Below, piece after piece: positions 44,497-52,333 of a DNA stretch of 64,000 nt (its first letter is position 1; the number at the start of each line of letters is the position of its first letter). The DNA comes from Bacteroidales bacterium. GTDB taxonomy: Bacteria > Bacteroidota > Bacteroidia > Bacteroidales > Muribaculaceae. Made by a program: the position numbers and the translations under genes. Where the stretch lies: the NCBI GenBank assembly GCA_014800815.1, contig JAAVFI010000049.1, positions 1 to 64,000 of the forward strand, in the 5' to 3' direction. Under the pieces are notes generated by a model, which worked only from the letters and a program-made list of their open reading frames with translations, ran no database searches and was not told the origin of the DNA.

Positions 44497-44531
44497 CACA
44501 CAAAAATAGTCAACATTTTTGTGTGTACAAA
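44497..44531 (-). promoter_or_regulatory. HTCS promoter embedded in a perfect 11-bp-arm palindrome
   Basis: Minus strand TTTG (44531-44528), 19 nt, TATTTTTG (44508-44501); CACACAAAAAT-N7-ATTTTTGTGTG at 44497-44525. Confidence 0.65.
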
Positions 44532-44547
44532 ATATTATCGACGTGAT

Positions 44548-46416
44548 TTAACCTTCAACATTATCAGAGAATGAATAAGGATAGTCTGCGGCCGCAGTTA
44601 CCCTGTCACCGGCGGGCGACGACGACATCTTATACACCATATCGGCACCGTCGAGCAGAGAATCATACGATATATATGTGCCTGAGTGCTTTATACCGTT
44701 GACAGTCATAGAGGCAATATATGGGTTGGCCTCGGAATTGTCCATAGCCTTGATTGTTATTTTATTGCCATTTTCAAGATGAATTACGGCAGTCTCTACG
44801 CGAGGCGACGTGAGTACATACTGCCCGCTTCCGGGGCAGAGCGGATAGAAGCCGAGAGCGGAGAATACGTAGTCGGCATCGGAAGCGGTATTGTCGGCGA
44901 GGCGGTGCGATACCTCCTGGCACATCCAGGGTCTGTCGGTATAATTATAGAGGCAGGCGAGCTTGACAGAACTGTCTTTGAGGGCGATAAGCGAATCAAG
45001 TTTCTGATTGAAAGCTTCCACACCGCCCAGCGCCGCAATAGTTCCGCGCAGATCGTGGGGAGCGTTGAGCAGGCTTTCGGGTGTGATACAGGTATCGGCA
45101 ACGGTATGGTTGAGAGCACATTCCCTAAATGCGCGGAGTTCATACTCCTGTTTGCCGAGCGATTTACCGAGAGTATATATACACCAATCGTCGTAAGAGT
45201 GCTTGTCGGGGCGCGGAGACTGTTTGCTGTGTGAAGTGTATCTTATTACGTCCCAGAGCATATCCATGTCCTGCGCAAGGAGCCCGTGAGAATACGCATC
45301 GGCCAACAATGCAGGCTCGACATACCTGCAGGCCGAAGCACTTTCGCTATAGGCGTTGGCAAGGCCCTGATGAATTTTGGCGGCTTCGGAGGGATAGAGC
45401 AGATTGAGCATAGGCATCAGCGAACGCAGAGCCTCGTCGCTGTCGACATTAAGGTACATATATCCCTGACCGACCGCTCCGTTGTAGGGACTGAAGTGCA
45501 CGGCCGAGCCATCGGCAAGATACTCATGGACAGTGCGGGGAGCAAGGAGCGCACGGTGGAGACGGGTGTAGAACGTGCGGATGTTGCCGGCATCCTTTCC
45601 TCCGAGAGAGACGCGCGCGAGAGCACGGTTCCAGTCGGCTATACCTTGGTTGCGGACGGCCTCAAAATCGCCTGATACCTCTGCCATATTGCGGTCGGCC
45701 TGCTCAAGACTGATAAATGAACTTGCCACGCGCGCGTGGACGGTCTTGCCGCCGGCGGGAAAACTTATTACGGCACATACATGCCGGCCTGTGCAGGAGT
45801 AATCTGCCGAGAGGGTGTCGCAGTCGGAAACGGTGGCGACGCAGGTGATAGGAGTATCGAATTTGATTACGAAATAATTGCGGAAATCTCCGGGAACGGA
45901 ACCGTTGCCCGCTGCAGAGAACCCGACAATCTTGTTCTCTTCGGGGAGTACCGATACGAAAGAGCCGGCTTCGAGGGCATCAAGCACCACGAAGGCGCTG
46001 TCGGTATCGGGATAGGTAAAGCGCATGAGGGCGGCACGCTCGGTTGCGGCGAGTTCGGCCTTGATACCGCTGTCGAGCAAGTCGGCGCTGATATGGCAGG
46101 GCGAAACCTCGGCAGAATCTACCGTATAAGCCGACGTCGGCATATCTTCGCTGAAAGCCACCAGGGTTGTGGTCGGCATCAGAGAGAATCTGCCGTAGTC
46201 GTCCACGCCGTCGTGAACGATATGCGACTGACAGAAGCCGCAGAATTTTGAGTGCGCATCTGTCCGGACCTTCCACAAGTGCATGCCCAGTGGCATGCCG
46301 AGGCACGTGGACTGTATATTGTCTACATACCGAGCCGGTGAGGAGACGGTCTCTTCTTTAGTACATGTTACTAACAATGTAGCTAAACACAATAGAACAA
46401 ATGCTTTCTTCATCAT
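44548..46416 (-). CDS. GH92-like lipoprotein, divergent (predicted inactive)
   Basis: YDDWCIYTLGKSLGK, LYNYTDRPWMCQ, YVFSALGFYPLCPGSGQYVLTSP align with GH92; lipobox LLVTC followed by TKEE; catalytic motifs absent (see findings). Confidence 0.75.
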   Translation of the reverse strand: MMKKAFVLLCLATLLVTCTKEETVSSPARYVDNIQSTCLGMPLGMHLWKVRTDAHSKFCGFCQSHIVHDGVDDYGRFSLMPTTTLVAFSEDMPTSAYTVDSAEVSPCHISADLLDSGIKAELAATERAALMRFTYPDTDSAFVVLDALEAGSFVSVLPEENKIVGFSAAGNGSVPGDFRNYFVIKFDTPITCVATVSDCDTLSADYSCTGRHVCAVISFPAGGKTVHARVASSFISLEQADRNMAEVSGDFEAVRNQGIADWNRALARVSLGGKDAGNIRTFYTRLHRALLAPRTVHEYLADGSAVHFSPYNGAVGQGYMYLNVDSDEALRSLMPMLNLLYPSEAAKIHQGLANAYSESASACRYVEPALLADAYSHGLLAQDMDMLWDVIRYTSHSKQSPRPDKHSYDDWCIYTLGKSLGKQEYELRAFRECALNHTVADTCITPESLLNAPHDLRGTIAALGGVEAFNQKLDSLIALKDSSVKLACLYNYTDRPWMCQEVSHRLADNTASDADYVFSALGFYPLCPGSGQYVLTSPRVETAVIHLENGNKITIKAMDNSEANPYIASMTVNGIKHSGTYISYDSLLDGADMVYKMSSSPAGDRVTAAADYPYSFSDNVEG

Positions 46417-48005
46417 TATTTGATATATACAAGCTTGCTGTTATGAACATAGATACCGCCTGCCGCCGGCTGCTGCAGACGTACTCCGCTCAATGTAAAC
46501 CATGAATCGGAATCGGAAGTACAGGGAGCGGCGGAGATTTGTCCGACGGAAGATTCCGGATCGAAGGCCGTGACGAGTCCGAGGTCGACATACTGCCCTC
46601 CCCACGACTGCGAGCACTTGACGCACACAATGTTTTTACCCTCTTTGAGAGCCGACGGTGCTATACGGCAATTCTGATAGCCCGAGAGATAGCCGGATTC
46701 GCTGAATACTTCCTGACCGTTAATCCACACGGTCACATCGTCGTCGTGATGAAGGTGGAGCATGAAGTGTTGTCGCTGATACTCTGTGAGCGGGGGAAGC
46801 TCGACTTCACGGCGCAGATAGATTGCCGACGAGGTCCACGAGGTGTTGATGATACCTCCGGGGACATCGCCGTTGCCGAACCCGCCTGTTCCGCTTTTCC
46901 ACTTGAAGCGCTCGACATCAAAGTCATCGTCGAGCCACTTCATGGGAGGCGTAGCCGTGGTATAGTACCACGACTGAGCCTCGGTGTCGGCGGCAGGTAA
47001 GAGTGTGAGAGGAGTATAGTCGTATTCATCGAGAATCTTCTTAAGCTCCTCTTTGGAAATGATCTGAACAGAGCCATGACGCACTCCCGTAGGATTTTTC
47101 ACCTCGCTGTCGGGGATTTGCTGCCATGAGAGTTTTGTAGGGTCGTCGGTACGGGCGTAGCTGAGGCCGGTGCCGTCGTCGAACTTATCGTAGTACATCA
47201 GGTAACCGCCGCCTCCGATGAGGGGGAAGGTCTCCGGCCCCTCGACCTGCGTCCTGTAGTCGGGGAAAAGATTGATTTCGTTGCCGAACTCCTCAACTTT
47301 GGGGTTGAGCGATTTGGTGGTGCGTGCCATGATGCACTTTTTACCATTGCGCTCGTCCTTGTAGAAGCCGTAGTAAGTGTCGCCGCACTTGAGCACTGTC
47401 AGGTCGATAGCCGTGTAGCCGGGATAGAAAAGGACTTCGGGCACGGAGAATTCTTTCCAGTCTCGTGTGGTGCAGTAGTAGTGCACTTCCTGCGAACCGC
47501 CGTCGATAGTCTGACGCGAAGCCCAATAGATATAGAATAGGTCTTCCTCAGGCACATAGAAGAATTCGGGCGCCCAGGCATTGGGAGCTGAGGGGCGGCC
47601 GTCCTTGCCGTCCATAAGCTGAATCTTGGCAGACTCGGGGTCGGTGGTGCCGTCGACAGCCACCCAGTTGACGAGGTCGTCGCTCTCCCAGTGGAATATA
47701 GCGGGATGATCCCAGCCCCATGTGTGCACGAGGTGGAACTTGCTCTCGCCGTTGCGGGTCACGCGGCTTGCATACGGGTCGCGCAGGGCTATGGAATTGT
47801 CGTAGGCGTTGAACACCTGCCCGCCGTCGTTGATATCGTTCCAGTGCAGACCGTCTTCGCTCCAGGCATAGAAAAGATGCTGATCGGAGGGCTTGAAGAA
47901 CGACATGAGATATACACTGTCGGCTTCAGCCGCCGCTTTTTGGGCGACGGCTGAAATCGGAGCCAATGCACAGAGTGCAAGTCCGAATAAGAATCCTGTC
48001 TTCAT
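46416..48005 (-). CDS. Glycoside hydrolase family 43 protein with C-terminal sorting motif
   Basis: ALRDPYASRV, NAWAPEFFYVPEEDLFYIYWAS, VEGPETFPLIGGGGYLMYYD; C-terminus WFTLSGVRLQQPAAGGIYVHNSKLVYIK. Confidence 0.85.
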   Translation of the reverse strand: MKTGFLFGLALCALAPISAVAQKAAAEADSVYLMSFFKPSDQHLFYAWSEDGLHWNDINDGGQVFNAYDNSIALRDPYASRVTRNGESKFHLVHTWGWDHPAIFHWESDDLVNWVAVDGTTDPESAKIQLMDGKDGRPSAPNAWAPEFFYVPEEDLFYIYWASRQTIDGGSQEVHYYCTTRDWKEFSVPEVLFYPGYTAIDLTVLKCGDTYYGFYKDERNGKKCIMARTTKSLNPKVEEFGNEINLFPDYRTQVEGPETFPLIGGGGYLMYYDKFDDGTGLSYARTDDPTKLSWQQIPDSEVKNPTGVRHGSVQIISKEELKKILDEYDYTPLTLLPAADTEAQSWYYTTATPPMKWLDDDFDVERFKWKSGTGGFGNGDVPGGIINTSWTSSAIYLRREVELPPLTEYQRQHFMLHLHHDDDVTVWINGQEVFSESGYLSGYQNCRIAPSALKEGKNIVCVKCSQSWGGQYVDLGLVTAFDPESSVGQISAAPCTSDSDSWFTLSGVRLQQPAAGGIYVHNSKLVYIK

Positions 48006-48009
48006 AATG

Positions 48010-50193
48010 TTACTTTACGATGACTTTACGCTTATGATGAATGTAGATACCGGGGGATGCAGGCTCTGCAATCTTCACGCCCATGAAGGTGTACCATGCG
48101 TCGTCGGCAGTATCTTCGGCCACGAGGACACCTTCGATGCCTGCGAGTTCGGGGTCGGTCTCGCCCGAGAGAGTGAGAGCGATGAAGTCGAAGTCGGCTG
48201 CCGAGCCGGGAGCATTTGTCAGTGCAATCTGATTGGCACCTTGCTTGAGATTTATCTTTACTGTCTCTTCCTTCACGGTACGGTTATTGCCGGTAGAAGG
48301 CAAAGTAGCGGAGTAGTCGGCATTGGCGGTTGAAGCAATCACGTCGGCCGCATCCTTCGAAGCGTAAGCCACTGTCATGTCGTAGCAACCGCTGAGAGGA
48401 ACATCTACCGAGAAGGTGATTTTGCCACCGTCGACGGCACCTGTCACCACAGTCTTGTCGCCGTAGATACTGCTGGGGATAACCTTGGTCTTGGCACCAC
48501 CGGCGAGGGCGGCGTCTTCAGCCTCGTATACGGCAGAATCCCAATACCCGTTTTCGGGAATTACGTAGAGGTAATCGAGGTCTACGCTGTAGGTCTGGCG
48601 GCTCTGCTCGATTGTGATATCGTTGTTGCCTTTGCGGAATACGAGTACAAGAGAGGTCTGGCCCATATTGTTCGACGAGCCGCTGGTAGTGGCGGGAGAG
48701 AATGTATCGGGCTCGTTGCCGTTGACGGTCACTTTAAGATTGGACGCGGGAGTACGCATAGAGTAGCCGAGCACTACGGTGTAGACGCCGGCTTCGGGCG
48801 CATCGTAATGGAAGGTTACGGTATTGCCGGAGAGGAAGTTGGTCACGCGCTTGCCGCCTGAGCACATGGGGTCGTCGACTATCTGGAGAGCATTCTTGTT
48901 GGTCGACTCGAAGTCGGCGTCCTCAGCTTCGAGATAGTTTGCCGAAGTAAATTCTTCTTTAAGAGGGAGCACGATGCAGGTGCTGTTGTTACCGACGAGC
49001 TTCACAGCCTGAGCGCACATCCACTCATATATAGTCCAACCGTTGGGGAAGGATATCTCGTTGCCGGTAAGAGGGCTGTCGCCGACTTTACGGGTTACGG
49101 TCTTGAGATCCCAGAGGTCGTTTTCAACAACGAACATGGAGAATGCGCGGGCGGCTTCCCAGCACCAGTAGCCGTCGGACGAAAGACCGCCGGCAGCATT
49201 GTCGTGCCAACCCTTGAAGTAGCCGTTGGCGTCGAGACGACGGTTTACGATATCGAAGATGATAGTCTCGCACCAGTCCATGTACTTTTCATCGCCGGTA
49301 GCCTGATAGAGGGCGTTAGTAGCCTCGAAGAAAGTAGAATGGTCGTGGAGCGTGCGGCGACCCTGCACGTATTCTTTCTGGTCGCGCTGCTCGCCGCTAT
49401 ATATTCCGTGATACTCGGGATGCCAGCCTTCAGAGACACCTTCTTTGGGCTGACCTGCGTTCTCGAGGTTGTCGTAGTGGTCGTAGAGAGTCGTAGCCAC
49501 CCAGTTCCATATGTTCTTAGCCTTGGTGAGGTAAGATTCGTCGCCGGTTTCTCTGTAGATATAAGCGCCGAGGGCAGCCACACCACTGTTGCTCAGAGGC
49601 GACTTGACCACGTAGTAGAAATTGTTGATTTCGGTGTGAACATTGGGTTTGACCATCCACCAGAGGCCCTTCGAACCGTCATCGGCCGAAACATCGGCCC
49701 ACATATCGCCGGGGCCGTGGCATCCGCGCTCGAAGAGGGTGTCGAACACCGTCTTGGCGCCTTCGAGCCACTCTTCATTGCCCGACACGCGGTAGCCGCG
49801 GATGAGCGAGAGAGCAAGCCAAAGCTGGTCGTCGATATATTCGTTCCAACCCAGGCCCCAGTTGTCGCCGTAGTGAATCTTGAAGCCGCGGCAGAGGTCG
49901 TCGGACATGTGGATAGCGGTGCGGTTTCCTGCAAACTCGGCAAGGTCTTCGGTTGCCATCATGCAGAGGTTCTGCTCCCAGTAGTAGCGGTAGTTGTTGG
50001 AGTTGGCTTCCATCCAGCCTATGTAGGCCTGACCGCCGCTTGAGAAATTTACTTTGAGCTTATTGGCCTTGAAAGCCTCGAACGATTCCATAACCATACG
50101 GTTGACATCGCTCTGATTGCTTATATCTATATCCCTTGCCGAAACTCCGAAGATGCTTGCGGCCATGAGAAGAGTGGAGATAGTCTTTTTCAT
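48010..50193 (-). CDS. GH76-like (alpha-1,6-mannanase family) protein with CBM-like modules and C-terminal sorting motif
   Basis: WNEYIDDQLWLALSLIRGYRVSGNEEWLEGAK; two AED-type beta-sandwich modules; ends WYTFMGVKIAEPASPGIYIHHKRKVIVK; start moved to MKKTISTLLMAASIFG. Confidence 0.75.
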   Translation of the reverse strand: MKKTISTLLMAASIFGVSARDIDISNQSDVNRMVMESFEAFKANKLKVNFSSGGQAYIGWMEANSNNYRYYWEQNLCMMATEDLAEFAGNRTAIHMSDDLCRGFKIHYGDNWGLGWNEYIDDQLWLALSLIRGYRVSGNEEWLEGAKTVFDTLFERGCHGPGDMWADVSADDGSKGLWWMVKPNVHTEINNFYYVVKSPLSNSGVAALGAYIYRETGDESYLTKAKNIWNWVATTLYDHYDNLENAGQPKEGVSEGWHPEYHGIYSGEQRDQKEYVQGRRTLHDHSTFFEATNALYQATGDEKYMDWCETIIFDIVNRRLDANGYFKGWHDNAAGGLSSDGYWCWEAARAFSMFVVENDLWDLKTVTRKVGDSPLTGNEISFPNGWTIYEWMCAQAVKLVGNNSTCIVLPLKEEFTSANYLEAEDADFESTNKNALQIVDDPMCSGGKRVTNFLSGNTVTFHYDAPEAGVYTVVLGYSMRTPASNLKVTVNGNEPDTFSPATTSGSSNNMGQTSLVLVFRKGNNDITIEQSRQTYSVDLDYLYVIPENGYWDSAVYEAEDAALAGGAKTKVIPSSIYGDKTVVTGAVDGGKITFSVDVPLSGCYDMTVAYASKDAADVIASTANADYSATLPSTGNNRTVKEETVKINLKQGANQIALTNAPGSAADFDFIALTLSGETDPELAGIEGVLVAEDTADDAWYTFMGVKIAEPASPGIYIHHKRKVIVK

Positions 50194-50203
50194 GGGATTG
50201 AAT

Positions 50204-52333
50204 TTATCTGATAATGATTTTCTTTTTATTGTGAATATATATACCGGGAGCCGAAGGCTTCTCGATGCAGATGCCGGTGAGAGTGTACCAGCGGTCGTCG
50301 GTATCGCCGGAGTTGTCGGCTGCGACTGCCGATACACCTGCTTCGTCGTCGCGGGAGTCGAGCAGACCGAAGGACGATATCTCTACATTTCCGCCTCCGT
50401 GATTTTCGGTAACTTTGATGCGGTAGTGGCTGAAAGCCTTGCCGTGATTGGGATTCTTCACGGAATAATCCTCGTTGAGAAGGTCGGCTGCACGCAGGCG
50501 CTCCACACTCTCGAAAAGGAAGAGACCGCTGAGCACTACCGACGCATGATAGTCGGGAAGAACGGCCTCACCGCGATCCTGCCAGTTGGCCATAATGGTC
50601 ATGTCGGGCTTGACAAGAGCCGCGAGATAGAGCGAACGGGCATTTTCGAGCAGATAGTTGGTGTAGCGTATCTGATGCTCTTCGTCGAGAAGACCGGAGA
50701 GTACCCAGTCGGTAATGTAGCGGATGTATATGCCTTTGAAGAGGCCGCCGTCGCCCTTTCCGCTCTCACACATTATACCGTTGGGCGAGTACCAGCGGCT
50801 GTCGATGCTCTTGTCGAGGAGGTCGACGGCCACGTCGTAGTATTCCTGATTCTTGGTGGCGCGGTAGAGCTCGAGCAGACCGCCGACCCATGTTCCCTGA
50901 TTGTAGGTGAAAGCCCAGCCGCGATTTTCCTGTGCGGGACTGTCTTTCACAAATCCGTCTTCAAAGAGATTGTGAGCGAGCATGAATTCATATATCTTCT
51001 CGGCCTTTTCGAGGTAATGTTCTTCGCCGGTTTTCTGATAGAGAAGTGCCGCGCAAAGCATTGCAGGAGCATTTGAGCAGGCATTTTTGGAGTCGACGGT
51101 GCCCACGGCGCTGCCATGATTCCAGAGTATGCCGCCCACCGAGGCATCCCAGCCTTCATTCCATATCCAGTCGAAAAGCTGCACGGCTTCGTTGAACCAT
51201 TCTTTGGGAGATATGCGTAGAGTCTCCGAAGCACGGATACATGCGAGGCACATCCAGTCCATATCGTCGAAGAAAGAGTTCCACAGGTCGCGGCGTCCGG
51301 CATCGTATGCCACGTACATACCGGTGCGGATATTGCGGGCGTGGCTTTCGTAGGTGTTCTTGCCGGTGCGGCGATAGGCATCAACGTAAGCGTCGACAGC
51401 GTGGGCCATCCACCAGTAGTTGTAGCCGTTGTTGATGTCGGCGGGTACGGTATTCCATGCGTGAATGAGGTATTTGCCGCCGTTGTAGTCTTTGTAGAAC
51501 TTCTGATCCATCATTGCATGAATCTTGTCGAGGGCATCGCTGAAGTCGATATTGCGGCCAGACTTGCCGAAAGTGTACTCCAGAGCAAAGTTCTGAACGT
51601 CGATGTCGGGCATATTGGCCTGCATGTCGAGAGTTACCCAGTCCTCGCCGTCGTTCGAAGCCTGCAGCTCCCATGCGGCTGGGCGGGTGGTCTTGTTGCC
51701 GGTAGCAGCGCCTCCGAGAGTGTAACCGCCGATAACGAGCGGCTCGTCGAGGTCGTACTGCAGTGATGCGGTCCATGCGTTATCGCCGATTACGCCGTTG
51801 TCGTACGCCTGTTTTGCAACAGTCGCCGTGCCCGGATTTTCGGGATATACCACACGGCTGAAATCGCGGCCGAGGAGCTGAATTTCAGCAATCTGCGCCG
51901 TGCCGCCGCCATTGTTCACCTTATTTACCTCAATCTTGAACTGAGTGTAGGGTGCGTCGGTAGTGGCGCGGGCTGTGGCGTTGGTGTACGGCAACTTATA
52001 GCCGGTAGCCATTACGCGGACTATGATTTTCCAATCTTCGCTGTCGTTGTTTCGGGCGTAGACATATACTCGCGAGGGCGCGGTATTGAGGTCGGCAGCC
52101 GCCACAACATTTACACCCGTCACGGTTACGGGAGTATCGAAGATATACTCTGCCGAGAGGTCGCCGCTGAGAGTCGCCACTGTCATATCGTTGCCGTCGG
52201 TAAGTGCTTCGGGAACGTCGACAGTGCCTCCCGCGAAGTGAGCGCGGGAGAGGATGTTGCTTTCAAATATTGTCTGCTGCCCGTAAACCGAGAGAGCCGC
52301 AGCAGCGATACATAGAGCTGTTAAGCGTTTCAT
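50204..52333 (-). CDS. GH76 protein with N-terminal discoidin-like domains and C-terminal sorting motif
   Basis: FFDDMDWMCLACIRA, KNACSNAPAMLCAALLYQKTGEEHYLEKAEKIYEFM, TYNQGTWVGGLLELYRATKN; ends WYTLTGICIEKPSAPGIYIHNKKKIIIR. Confidence 0.88.
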   Translation of the reverse strand: MKRLTALCIAAAALSVYGQQTIFESNILSRAHFAGGTVDVPEALTDGNDMTVATLSGDLSAEYIFDTPVTVTGVNVVAAADLNTAPSRVYVYARNNDSEDWKIIVRVMATGYKLPYTNATARATTDAPYTQFKIEVNKVNNGGGTAQIAEIQLLGRDFSRVVYPENPGTATVAKQAYDNGVIGDNAWTASLQYDLDEPLVIGGYTLGGAATGNKTTRPAAWELQASNDGEDWVTLDMQANMPDIDVQNFALEYTFGKSGRNIDFSDALDKIHAMMDQKFYKDYNGGKYLIHAWNTVPADINNGYNYWWMAHAVDAYVDAYRRTGKNTYESHARNIRTGMYVAYDAGRRDLWNSFFDDMDWMCLACIRASETLRISPKEWFNEAVQLFDWIWNEGWDASVGGILWNHGSAVGTVDSKNACSNAPAMLCAALLYQKTGEEHYLEKAEKIYEFMLAHNLFEDGFVKDSPAQENRGWAFTYNQGTWVGGLLELYRATKNQEYYDVAVDLLDKSIDSRWYSPNGIMCESGKGDGGLFKGIYIRYITDWVLSGLLDEEHQIRYTNYLLENARSLYLAALVKPDMTIMANWQDRGEAVLPDYHASVVLSGLFLFESVERLRAADLLNEDYSVKNPNHGKAFSHYRIKVTENHGGGNVEISSFGLLDSRDDEAGVSAVAADNSGDTDDRWYTLTGICIEKPSAPGIYIHNKKKIIIR

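Noticed and set aside
50194-50337. 48-codon N-terminal extension of the GH76-like protein
   Set aside because: Runs into the upstream GH76 gene; the internal MKKTISTLLMAASIFG is a standard signal peptide.
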